Of a DNA stretch of 64,000 nt, positions 40,691-51,080 are shown piece after piece. The translations under genes were made by a program, and so were the position numbers. Position 1 is the first letter of the stretch. Each line of letters starts with the position of its first letter. The notes beneath the pieces were generated by a model, which saw only the letters and a list, made by a program, of their open reading frames with translations, had not been told where the DNA came from and did not search any database. Origin of the DNA: Prinia subflava (lineage: Eukaryota; Chordata; Aves; Passeriformes; Cisticolidae); contig NC_086253.1 of assembly GCF_021018805.1 (NCBI RefSeq), positions 34,597,583 through 34,661,582 of the forward strand, given 5' to 3'.

Positions 40691-41110
40691 AAGAAAAGGC
40701 CAGCAACATAATGTGTGTGCAGGAATGGCAGCATTTCGTTACTTTATTGTTTGAAGGCAGTTGCTGTTGCACACAGCTGGACTTGCTCTAGTACGGGGCA
40801 CATCGTTGAGCCATTGATGGAGAGAAGCCAAGAAGGATTCACGGCTGTGAAAAGGAGAAGTGGCTTGGAAACAGAAATGATAATCCTTGTGTTTTTCAAA
40901 AACTGTCCAGCAACTTCGTTCTCCTGTGATCTCCCGCTCAGTGGCTGATGACATGCTTTTAAATCCCGAGTGCTGCAGTTTCTCCTGACTGCACACATGC
41001 ACACATTGTCACAGGTCCCTCCTTCAGAAAAAGAAGTGTTATCCCATTGTCCTTTTTACAACAGGAAATGTTGAAGTCAAGATGCTCAGTGGACCAGGGT
41101 GACATTTATG
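40690..41110. other. complex, moderately GC-rich non-coding segment
   Basis: More complex in sequence and richer in G and C than its surroundings, with several CpG dinucleotides and no repeat signature. Open frames lie on both strands over the same bases, so no protein is called. Together with the exon-like segments at 41399-41463 and 42864-42989 it suggests a transcribed or regulatory locus. This is inference only. Confidence 0.3.
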
Positions 41111-41218
41111 GGTCAAGATGCACATTCAAATGCAAGCTGATTTTCACAGCAGGGATGTGAGACACAATGACACCTATAAGCAAACCCCTAAGCACTGTTC
41201 TGCACAAGCATTTTTTCC

Positions 41219-41240
41219 TTTTTTTTTTTTTTTTTTTTTT
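41219..41240 (+). repeat. poly-T tract (22 T)
   Basis: An uninterrupted run of T. In the plus direction it precedes an exon-like segment but is too far from its acceptor to serve as the polypyrimidine tract. Confidence 0.9.
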
Positions 41241-41398
41241 CTTAGTTTGCTACTAGATACAGCATATCAGTTGTTTTCTGAGGAAGAAATAGGTTTCAGG
41301 GATTTCAGTAACATGAAAAGAGAAAAGAAGATTTTGGATTTCTATCATCCACTTGAAAAAAAGTGCTGAAATTTTACTTGCATTCTTTGCACTGTTAG

Positions 41399-41463
41399 GA
41401 CAAACTGCATGGGGGAGTTGGACACTTTGAGATGCAGCTTGTGAGTTCTCTGCCACTTGCTTG
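41399..41463 (+). other. candidate exon (splice acceptor and donor)
   Basis: A pyrimidine-rich stretch ending in TTAG at 41395-41398 precedes 65 bases that are open in one frame throughout (it begins DKLHGGVGHFEMQLVSS). They are followed by a consensus donor, G|GTAAGT, at 41463-41469. The upstream tract is moderate rather than strong. Joined to the next candidate exon (42864) in this frame, the reading closes after 17 codons, so if both are real they more likely belong to a non-coding RNA or an alternative transcript. Confidence 0.2.
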
Positions 41464-42863
41464 GTAAGTCTGTGTCTTGCTGCTTGGTCCTTTCCACAGG
41501 ATGAATTTATCTGATCACTTCAGGTTTGTATAACAGACAGATTACTGGTAACAGTCTCCGTAAAAGCCTTGATCCTTACCTAATACAGTTTTTTTGAAAT
41601 CAAGGGTTCACAAAAAAGGGACAAATAGCTGCCTTGTTTTTTTAATTCAAAAAATTTCTATGGGAATTTTAGAAAAAGAAAATAAGGGACCAAAAAGATT
41701 AAAATTTTGGTAGTGAAGGCAAAGAGATCTCTACTTTCACTTTTGACACATTGTTTTGATTTCATATTTGTTAAAAAATGGTACATTGAAGAAACATTAA
41801 TTTATAATCATATCAAATAAGTTATTTCAGGTGAACCTAAATAATTTTATTATAACTAAAAAACAACTTGGGAAATTCTTCTATCTTTATTCTATCATGA
41901 ACATAAGTTGTGCTTAACTCCTCTCTTAACACTAGGACTAGTCTCCCTCAAACCAGTTCTGGGAACAAAGTGTTTTGTGAGCCAAACTGAAGAATATACA
42001 TATCACTTTTCAGAAGGATTTCCCCTAGGAAATGAGTAACTTAATTTTCACTGGCTTTCTATAAAGCCTGAACACTTTCAACAAGTGTTAGATGCTTAAA
42101 GCTGTTCTACAATTTATAAAATTTTTAACCTATAGGTTATACCAATAAATAAAAAAAACCTTACGAATTTTACTTTTTTATTAAATTACTAGCATCCTTT
42201 TTACTTACTATATGTTGTTTTTTGAATTCTCATTTTGGTTTATTTTTTCCTGATACAGAAACAGAATTATGAGCAGCTTATTTTCTAATACTCAAGTGGC
42301 TTTTGATAATGATTTCAATACCTTGTTTGATTTTCTAAAGTCACAATTTTTCTTTGAAAATATCAAAATCTAAGCAAGTAATCATTCTGTGAGCATTTCA
42401 CATTTTGTCATCGGTACTAAAATAATTTCTGGCTTTATGTCCACTAACCAAGGAGCATTCAGGGAAATAAACCTCCTTTTTATGAGTAACAGAACAGTGA
42501 ACATAGAAGTGTATTTCCAAAAGACATGAATGTAATCCTTATCATGTTCACAAAAATCTGTGCAATAAGGAAGAAAAGGACAAACCTAATCCATTTTAAA
42601 AACCCAAAATTCACAGCAAATATGATTTATAACTTTGTTGCAAGGATATTGCTCAGTACTAGTTCCACTTGTTCTATTATTTTTCCTCATAAAATAGAGA
42701 TGTTAATTAATAAGAAGCTCAAAAGAGGGTTTAATTTTCAGTGTGTGATATAATTATTTTCCCTTCAGAGAGCCTACAGAATGTGTCAACTCTCTTTTTG
42801 AAATTATTGCACCAGGAAATAAAGGATAATTATGTTGGCAGCATGCTTCTTTTTTTCTTTTAG
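41464..42863. other. AT-rich non-coding DNA between candidate exons
   Basis: No gene or transposon is seen. A 75-codon frame at 42526-42753 is Lys-, Ile- and Asn-rich and looks like chance. Confidence 0.5.
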
Positions 42864-42989
42864 GTCAAGCAAGTTGTCATGTGGGAGGAATTGCCAAACA
42901 AATTCCGCGATGAATTAGATGACGCAGTTATGTAGGAACGCTAAAGAATCTTCCATATTGTAAGAAGTCCATCTCTGCTTCAATTACAT
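42864..42989 (+). other. candidate exon with short open frame and stop
   Basis: A strong polypyrimidine tract ending in CTTTTAG (about 42848-42863) is followed by 126 bases that end at a good donor, CAT|GTAAGT (42990-42995). From its first base the segment reads 23 codons containing MWEELPNKFRDELDDAVM, then TAG at 42933-42935. That composition is more protein-like than the Asn/Lys/Ile-rich chance frames around it, and the bases include CpGs that are rare nearby. The stop lies 54 bases before the donor, close to the distance that triggers nonsense-mediated decay, so this could be a poison exon, the last coding exon before an intron in the 3' UTR, or a non-coding exon. I do not recognise the peptide. 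Confidence 0.3.
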
Positions 42990-42995
42990 GTAAGT

Positions 42996-44030
42996 GGGAA
43001 AGGGGGGAAAATGAATTCCTCTGTTCACAGTTACTTCAGTAAAAATGCATCCAGTGTGGCACTGGCAAGTTCACCGGCTCCATGGGAACACTTCTAGCAG
43101 AACAATGCTGGTCATTTGGAGCTGGTCTGCCAACATTTCTGCATAAGCTTATTGGTATTTGAGTCATTTCACCACTTGGCCTCAACTCCATTCAAAAGAC
43201 TCTTCTAACACTGGACTTTATTGTACTGAGACTTCACAGAACAGTAAAACTAGTTTGTCCTCACACAGTAAAGGGCAGAGTGACTCAGAATATGCAAAGT
43301 GATTCTACTTGGTTGATTTTCATTTGTCTCCAAAACAAAAACTCTTAATCACTGAAATGTCATGACAAGTCAGACAAATGGTAACAATTCCCTTGAAACT
43401 ATATCTTAAGTTAAAGCTCATCTGAGAAAGGCCCACTAACAGATGGGAAATATTTGCAGCATTTTGATTGTGCTTTACCTACTAAAAAATGTGAAAAAAG
43501 AAAAACTAAACATTCTGTAGAGAAAAACTGAATTTATGAAAAAATAGTGGGTTTAAATTAATGCAAGTGGTATGCTCACAAAATGCTGAAAACCACATCC
43601 CCATAGATACATATTATCTCTCTTCCAGTACACTGATATTGGATGGTCAACTTCCATAATCTTGTGAACACCAACATTTGTTTAATTCACCTTTTTCTTT
43701 GTTGCTTGTGTTTTTTTTTAATACTGGATGTGTTTAATTATGTAGTGTTAGTCCTTTTCATAGTCCGTTTCATTTAAGAGTGAGCAGGTTCTTTTGGTAT
43801 ATTTTTTTGACATAGTAAATTGTTTTCCAAATGTGTTTTGGTTTGGTTTGGTTTGGTTTTGTTTTGGTGGTTGTTGTATTGTTTGTATCTGGTCTGGCGG
43901 GATGCTCTTTATTGGAATCATGTCTATGAGGGATAAGAATTTTGAACAGGTTTTGCTTTTTAATAAATATATTTATATGTCTTTTGTTTTTCAGTAGTCT
44001 GAAAGCTCTCAGGAGTAGCTCTTGGTAGCA
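42996..44030. other. AT-rich non-coding DNA with a (GGTTT)n patch
   Basis: Nothing recognisable except a short GGTTT/GTTTT simple repeat at about 43834-43870. The Phe/Trp-rich 67-codon frame there is a by-product of the repeat. Confidence 0.6.
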
Positions 44031-44279
44031 CCTTTACTTGCAGAGGGTGACAGATTGGAGAGATTCAGGGAAAACCAAGCCTGAGAAGTAACACCATTAC
44101 AGGATAGACTACATTGGACTAGCTCATTTGCCCATTTTTGCTTTCTTCAAGACAAAATTGTTCAAATGGGACCTGGAACAAATATCTAAACTCACAAGAG
44201 GATGCAGGCACACAGCATCTATTGCCTAGTTTCCAAGTCAGAAGTACTCAAAAACTGAGTACTAAGGATGTACTAGAAA

Positions 44280-44750
44280 ATTCAGGAGCCACCCTCTTGT
44301 GCAAAGCAAGGAGGGGGTAGGGAGAAACCTGAGAGCCACCTGGGTGTGTTGGAAATCAAGATAGGCTTCAATACCCGATCTGGGGCCTGAGGGGCACGTT
44401 CGTCATACAGATCAAGATTCAATTTTGCAGCAGGAAATCTGCCAGAGAATGCCACAGGAAGGAGAGTGTGGGGAGGCAGCAGGAGCAGGGCCACATTCCC
44501 AAGACACATCATCCAGTGCACCCAACAGCACAGTCACAGCTGCACACAGGTGGCCAGGACACTCAGGCGGTGGTTCAGGGCCAGAGAGCATCAGCCAGGG
44601 CAGAGCAACTGGTGTGAAAAATGAAAGGATGGGGGGCAGGCAGGTCTATAGCAGCACTGGGGTGGGAACAAGGGCCCTGGCTGGGGCAGAATGCAACCTG
44701 TGCCTGTGAGTGGGTGGTGTCGGCAGGGTAGGAATAGTGAAGTTGGTTAG
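44280..44750. other. GC-rich islet of unknown nature
   Basis: Markedly richer in G and C than the flanks, and purine-rich on the plus strand. Open frames of 65-94 codons overlap on both strands (44282-44521 minus, 44425-44709 plus, 44575-44772 minus). No protein family, LTR or LINE motif is recognised, and the translations are Gly/Ser/Pro-rich without domains. It may be a decayed LTR or a fragment of an unknown repeat. Confidence 0.3.
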
Positions 44751-45014
44751 TGACCACAGGTCTCTGACACAAAGTTCATTTTAAAAGCACAAAAAGAGGT
44801 TAGAGTGCCGTTTGATACAGCTGACTCATTATAGCAGTGACCCAAGAGACAGCATATCTTAATTCAGCACCTTGCTCTCCTAAGATTAGCAGAACAAGAA
44901 CAAAAGGAATACCTTCTTCTCCTGGCAAAGTAAGGCCTGTGGGTGTGTTTCTAAGGCACCAGTGCCATAAAGGAGGAATCAGCAATTTTCAAGTCCTATA
45001 TGTTCCCCCTTCAA

Positions 45015-45155
45015 GGGTTTTTGGTGGGTTTTGTTTGTTGGGTTTGTTTGTTCGTTTGGATTTTTGGTTGGATTTTTGGTAAGTTTTGTTTGTTTTTCTT
45101 TGTTTTTTGTTTGCTTATTTTTTGTTGTTGTTTGGTTGGGTTTTTTGGTGGGGAT

Positions 45156-45196
<41 letters not shown>
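45015..45196 (+). repeat. T/G-rich simple repeat ending in (GTT)13
   Basis: A patchwork of TTTGG and TTTG units runs from about 45015 and ends in 13 uninterrupted GTT units at 45158-45196. The Leu/Phe/Val/Cys-rich open frames over it are artefacts of the repeat. Confidence 0.9.
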
Positions 45197-45197
<1 letters not shown>

Positions 45198-45200
45198 TAG

Positions 45201-48200
45201 TCAGAGAGTTTTGAAACCAGACTGAGATGCCTTAAAATTTCTGATGCTACCAGATATATGCAAAAGATGGAGGTAGAAACTTGCTAAGTTTAGGATAAGC
45301 AGTAGGGCTGAGACACAAGAAAACACTGAATCAAGCCCCAAACCTACAAGCAGAGAAGAACGGAAGTGAGAGCAAATGGTACTGACATTAGCATGAGAAG
45401 AATTTCAGAAGCAAGGAGCATAGGAAAAAGCTGGAGTGACCAGCAGGTTCCTATTCCACATACTGCCCATGTCGGATGGCCCCTTAAAGTTGCATTAGAG
45501 CAGTAATGCTCTGGAAGAAAGCAAATGGGCATATAGATGGCATACTTCCTTCATGCCATCTCACACTGTTTTTACAGTGCTATGTGAACTGCAAATGCCT
45601 TTAAATATAATAAATATATAAGCTTCTGATCTGGATAGCAAGCATAGTACCTGAGGAATGAAATACTTCACATAACTGTGCATCAGGCAAAGGCAGTGGG
45701 TTACTTCAGAAAGACTTAAGTGTGCATCCTCATTAACTACAGTGAAAATATGAATAGCTACAGAAGTTACCACAATATTTTGTTTATAACCTATTCTGAT
45801 TATCCTTTTAGTTTTTATTTATACACTATTAGTATGAAAAATAAAATTACATGTTTTATTTTCCTACCAGTTTTGCACAAACCTTTCCTTGTTACACTAG
45901 AAATTTGTAATACCAGTCAAAGCCCTGTACAAACTATTAACTTTTCTTGCTGCTCACTTTGGACAAAAAGTGTGCCTATTTCCCAGTACAGTTTCTTGGC
46001 ATCTTCCCTGTCAGATAAGGAAACACAAGACAACAGCTCTGGGATATATTTCTTTCTGAAAGATCTACCTTCCAAGAACTACTAAGAAAGGACACAGGAG
46101 AGCTCACAAAGTTTCATCTACACACAAAAAGTATTTGAACTCTCACAGAACTATGGCACCTTAATCTAAGGCTTATAGGGAATTTACAAAGGGCACATTC
46201 CCTTCAGGACATGCCTGTAATTCCCATTATCATCAATGGGGGTTATAACCAAGTCTGAACAAAGAATAAACCCTTGTGTGTTAGCACTGCCCCTGTTTAA
46301 CAGTGTCTAAATCAATACCAATGATTTGACAGTTATACTTTAAATATATTCTGATTCATTTGAAATTCACTTTGCACTTAACTAATGAAAGAGTACATTT
46401 TAATCCTCCTAATGAACGTATATAGAGCAGCCACTGGAGCCCAAGCCAAAACTGACAAAGTCGACGAGAAACTTTAACTCAAGAAAGCTTTGGATTGGTC
46501 CCTTATAACACACAGTTCATGCTCACTAAAAAGATTGTAATGCTATTCTGCTGCTTAGCCTGGCAAAACAGAGCTGCTGCTTTAAAAAGAAAGCTTCTGT
46601 ATACTTTTATCCAGACTTGAGCCAATATAGATACAAATATGCAGCACTCATCAGTTTAGAATATATACTGAAGGAACTTAAAAATGTTACTGTTTCTATC
46701 TAATGCCCTGTGCACCACACACTTCACCCAATGCAACCTCTAGTATGTCTCTAAAACTAGAAAATAATAAAGATCAGTCTAAAACAAAAAAACCCAGACC
46801 TTGGAGTAGACAACCACATGGAGTAGACAACCACATGGAGTAGACAAAACACATTCATAGGGAATGGGCAATTTCATTACTGATATAAGTAATTTTCCAA
46901 ACTGTCCTGGAAAAGATGAGACACAGAGGCATGTCTTCACACATGAAATTAGAAAGTTAGAACAGATTTACAATATAAAGGCTCTTCTTCTGTCTCAGGA
47001 GGAAATTGCTTCCTTCTGGATGTCAATAAATACAGCTATTACAGGCTGCACAGTGGCTAAGATATTCTTAATAGGATTCTTCCCCAAGGAAACAAGTACA
47101 CATAATTCCCAAACAATTTCCTATCAGAGTTTAGTCACAGATGCAAAGATGATCTTACAGCTTCAGTGTAATTTGAGTCAGGTTTCCATTCAACCTGCAT
47201 AAAAATGTACACAAATTCTACAAATGTATTTCTAACTTGAGACCGGAACAACATCTGAAATACAAGCAGGATCTCTGAAGTTTCAGCAGTAATCAGAATT
47301 CTGTTCAAGCACTTATATTTTCTGTTGTTATCTTATGTTTCATGCCAGTTTTTTAAAAAAATAAAAATATAACACCTAAGTTTACAGGCTGGAAAAGGGA
47401 AGTGAATACTGTTCTTTAAAAATGCAGTTATCAATCTGTGCCTTAAAAATGCATGTTTTGATTCAATTCAGTGTAAGTAACTGCTTCATTTCTTTAAAAT
47501 TATTTTATTCTGATTTTTTTTTTCCCCACAGCGAACATTATCTAAGCATGTTAGGAGACCACTGTCTATAAATTATGTACAACATAAATAGTAGTCTATA
47601 ATAGCTCTACTTAAATAAACATGTATTATTTATAGTGTCACAGGTGAAGTACTAAAAGAAATTATACAGTCTGGCATGAATCTTCTTGCAAAAATACCTT
47701 GTTCATGCTAAATGTGTAGTCATGGTTCTTTTTTTCTTTTTCACGGGCTATTTGGATACTTATGTTAAAATTTTAATAAAACGTACACGATATTAATAAA
47801 ATAAATATAACAAAATAATCACATTACTACTTTTTGTTCACTCTAGGGCAGCTGTGGTTCTTTCATTTGAGCTCTTTGCTATTCTTACATTATATACAAT
47901 GGAGCAAATCCTGATCTCATTTCTAGTACCTTTTAAAACACTGGAACTTCATGAACATTCTAGAAACTAGTCCTGATCTACACCACATGAGACGCAGACA
48001 AAAGAGGAGTAGCTTTCCTGTACTGGCCTCTCTGCTGTTTCTAGTTTTAAATATGTGCTGAAAGCTGAAGCAGCCCATTCAGTATTTTATGGTCTAAAAT
48101 GAATTCCAATCAATATATTTGCCCTGTATTTCTGCTGAAAACCATACTAGTGCTTTAACAAAGCAAGGCAGTTTCTCTAAAATTCCTGGTACTTCACAGA

Positions 48201-49979
48201 GAGAAAGTGTATCCTGATTACTTTATCTCTAATTTCACAAATTCTTTATACTTTCAACACTTGTCATTGTTTGTGATAAGAAAACTAGGATCAATCAATT
48301 CAAAATGGGACTAGAGCACATGCTCCTTAAATTACATTATAGATCTCTTTCCTGTTCAGAGGGATTAATGTATCAGTATCACTCTGCAGTCTGGGGCACT
48401 AATAAGCTTGAACTATCAGGAAAGCAAGCATGGCAACAAATTGGTTATTTTCCTCAGCTGCTGCCATCAAGCAGAAACTGAAAGACAGAACTTAGGAACA
48501 TGCTCCCCAAGTATTTATGCATGCTTACTAAAGATGTTTGCTCATTACTTAGAAGAGTAAAATGCTTCATTCACAAAGAGTATAAATCTATGAATTCAGT
48601 CAATTTACTGGGAATTAGAACACAGATATCAGCTTTTATAAGAAAGCTTCTGGCTTTTTGCATATTTTACAGCTAAAAATCCTCATAGATTTCTCACTAT
48701 TATGCTACATGCTACATGCTACATCTCTTGTTTCTATTACCCTTAAATATTAAAGGGCTCAAGTTTTGTTATAGCAATCTGCAGGCACCTCTCCAAGTTT
48801 CTGGCACATCTCTGCAAGTGAGCAAAACGATGGAAATCATGCCATGCAGAACTTGATGTGCACATCTGGAGCTTTCCAGATCTGCCACCTTCAGTATTCA
48901 CCCAATCACTTACCTGATATCTAAATTTAAAAATGTGCTATTAGTTCAAGGTGCCTTATTCTGGATGCCAACTGCACAATAAGATATTCGGTAGTTTTCC
49001 AGCTCAATTTTCAGTAATTGAGAACAGCATTTTGGGAAGCACATTTGTAATTGTACTAAGACATCATAACAAATAATCTCAAAGAATGTACTGCATTAGC
49101 AGTTCTTCAAAGTTGGTAAAATCGAAGTTCTTTAGCAGTGTCCTCTGATAAATGTAGAAAAGACAACATTTTGACTCATCCATGTCACTGAAATGATGTT
49201 TTTGCTACATTCTTACTTTCTGGCTGTTGAACACAACTCAGCATTTTAATATCACTTCAGTTGAAGCCCATTATGACAATCTAGGTAGCAAATGGATCCA
49301 GTAACATGAATACCCATATGACACCTGCTATAACAACAGTTTCAAAAAATTAATAAAGAAAGAATCCTTTTTTCTTATCCTGGAATAATCTCTATTTTTG
49401 AAAGAGAGAATAAAGAGTAAAATGATTATGTATGTAATATTGAAGTTAGTATTGCTGAAAAGAATCACTTCTCATCTGAAATTTCATGTAGATAGTATGA
49501 AAAAACCATCACATTTTAAACTTTAAACAGCATTGGGCATGTAGAAGAATTTTATCTGCTTTCACAGAAAATGTTTCATGGGATTAAAATAATTCAAAGA
49601 TTCATCCAGATCCATATGGCATTCATCTGAATAACACCAACCCAGAAATCTTCATGATAGTAGAAAATGGGTTTTAAATTTCTTTTTGGGGGAAAAAAAC
49701 CCCTAATCCCTCCATCTTGGAGAATGCTGGTTATGCTTCAGGGTTTTTTCATTTCTGGTACAGCTTTCACATAATCTGGTGAAACAAGAAGACCAAACCA
49801 CATTGCAGATAACACAATCAAATCAATTAGTTACACTCTTTCAGAGACTTACTTTTCTAACCCAAAGCTTTCTGCATTTGTGTTAGCATACAGTTGAACA
49901 AGACAGTAGTGTGTGCCAAATATTAGAGAAAATCTTTGCTTGGATCTGTCTTCTACGTTGTCTCGTAACCATATCTTCC
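45201..49979. other. unique AT-rich non-coding DNA
   Basis: No gene is called. The 121-codon frame at 45720-46085 and the 112-codon frame at 46864-47202 are the longest in the central part of the window. Both lack recognisable domains, have AT-driven composition and no neighbouring coding signal, and such lengths are expected a few times by chance in 64 kb. Short tandem repeats occur at 46803-46847 (17-base unit) and 48704-48724 (7-base unit, three copies). Confidence 0.55.
46803..46847 (+). repeat. 17-base tandem repeat, 2.6 copies
   Basis: The unit GGAGTAGACAACCACAT occurs twice in full and once as its first 11 bases, without a mismatch. Identical copies point to recent slippage. Confidence 0.9.
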
Positions 49980-50244
49980 TGGTTTAAGCTGGGATACAGT
50001 TAATTTTCCTTGTGGTAGCTGCTACTGTGCTGTGTTTTGGTTTGGGATGAGAATAATGTTGGTAACACACTGATGTTTTAGTTGTTGCTGAGCAATGTTT
50101 ACACTAAGCCATGGAATTTTCAGCTTCTCATGACACCCCACCAGCAAGGAGGCTGGCGGCACAGGAAGCTGGAGGGGACACAGCTGGGACAGCTGACCCA
50201 AACTGGCCATAGGGATATTCCATATCTTGTGGCATCACCTTTAG

Positions 50245-50251
50245 TATATAA
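50245..50251 (+). promoter_or_regulatory. TATA box of the LTR
   Basis: TATATAA lies in the middle of the LTR, about 155 bases before the polyadenylation signal. This is the normal spacing for a U3/R boundary, with transcription expected to start some 25-30 bases downstream. Confidence 0.6.
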
Positions 50252-50401
50252 ACTAGGGGGAAAACTGCCCCAGGCCTCTGCTCAGGAGCTGGCTGGGCAT
50301 CAGTCAGCAGGTGGTAAGCAATGGCATTGTGCACCACTTGTTTTGTATATTCTAACTATTTGACCATTATTATTACCATCATCGTCATCATCGTTTTCCC
50401 T

Positions 50402-50407
50402 ATTAAA
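50402..50407 (+). terminator. polyadenylation signal of the LTR (ATTAAA)
   Basis: ATTAAA is followed by T-rich sequence, as expected for the R/U5 part of an LTR. It could end plus-strand transcripts that pass through. Confidence 0.55.
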
Positions 50408-50449
50408 CTGTCTTTACCTCAAGTAATGAATTTTACTTGTTGGGTTGGT

Positions 50450-50450
<1 letters not shown>

Positions 50451-50493
<43 letters not shown>

Positions 50494-50515
50494 TGGTTTT
50501 TTTTTTGTTGTTGTT

Positions 50516-50556
<41 letters not shown>

Positions 50557-50578
50557 TTGTTGTTGTTGTTTTTTTTTT
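50451..50578 (+). repeat. two long poly-T runs joined by (GTT)n
   Basis: A run of about 42 T (50451-50492), a short G-containing joint and GTT units are followed by a second run of about 39 T (50517-50555), more GTT units and a last T run to 50578. It lies inside the LTR. The poly-Phe open frames here are artefacts. Confidence 0.95.
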
Positions 50579-50656
50579 CAGTTCTTTCCCCCATCCTAGT
50601 GTGGAACAGAGTGAACTGAGCAGCTGTTTAGCCTCCTGTCAGGTTAAACCAGAGCA

Positions 50657-51080
50657 GGTGTTTAGCTAGCCCCAAAAGAGACACTAGTCTGTCCATCTCA
50701 AGGGGGCCAATAATATGCACCCCCCAGTGAGGTCCTAAGTTTTTATTCACTAACCCCATTACAGCCAATACAAGGCCCCTTGTCTGACATGTGCATGCAT
50801 TCCTATGATCTCGTCTATGTAACACCAGGGGCTGTATTTGTGCCTCACTCTCTTGATGTTTGTAGTTCTGTGAACCCAATATCCATTCCTCCTTAACCAA
50901 GGGCTCCCTTTAGCCAGGAAGCAGAGAGCTCTGTTGTTTTCCCATCCACATTCTGCCACACTCTCATCTTCACCTGGCTTTTGATTTAAAACTCTCCCAC
51001 TACCTACATTTTTTCTTTCAGCCTGAAAAAATTCTTCTTGCCTGCTATGCTGAAAAGCCTTGAAAGAGTGCAACTCCTGA
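50657..51080. other. unidentified segment next to the LTR
   Basis: This stretch is less AT-rich than the next 6 kb and has two overlapping minus-strand frames (50628-50900 and 50759-51073, 90 and 104 codons) whose translations look moderately protein-like (for example WVHRTTNIKRVRHKYSPWC). A frame break between them could make this a decayed retroelement piece. I cannot assign it to a family, and it is on the strand opposite to the LTR. Confidence 0.25.

Larger units (their letters stand above)
49980..50656 (+). mobile_element. solo LTR of an avian ERVL-type endogenous retrovirus
   Basis: This is an LTR in the plus orientation, recognised by its order of landmarks: a start at TGGTTTAAGCTGGGATACAG, then CTGATGTTTTAGTTGTTGCT, CAGCTGACCCAAACTGGCCA, a TATA box at 50245-50251, a polyadenylation signal (ATTAAA) at 50402-50407, and an end in GGTTAAACCAGAGCA. 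The ends carry the short inverted repeat TGGTTTA / TAAACCA. No gag, pol or second LTR of this family follows, so it is probably a solo LTR left by recombination between the two LTRs of a provirus. Between the polyadenylation signal and the end it contains expanded T and GTT tracts. I see no clear target-site duplication with these limits. Confidence 0.8.

Noticed and set aside
45000..45225. Leu/Phe/Val/Cys-rich, membrane-like small frames
   Set aside because: By-products of the TTTGG and GTT simple repeats, not membrane proteins.
45720..46085. 121-codon open frame
   Set aside because: No domain, AT-driven composition and no supporting signals; a frame this long is expected by chance in 64 kb of such DNA.
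46864..47202. 112-codon open frame
   Set aside because: No recognisable motif or splice or promoter context, and partly preceded by a tandem repeat; likely chance.
48704..48724. CRISPR-like short repeats
   Set aside because: Three direct 7-base copies without spacers, so simple slippage; vertebrate genomes have no CRISPR arrays.
50321..50669. poly-Phe and poly-Leu/Val/Phe/Cys frames
   Set aside because: Produced only by the T and GTT tracts in the LTR.
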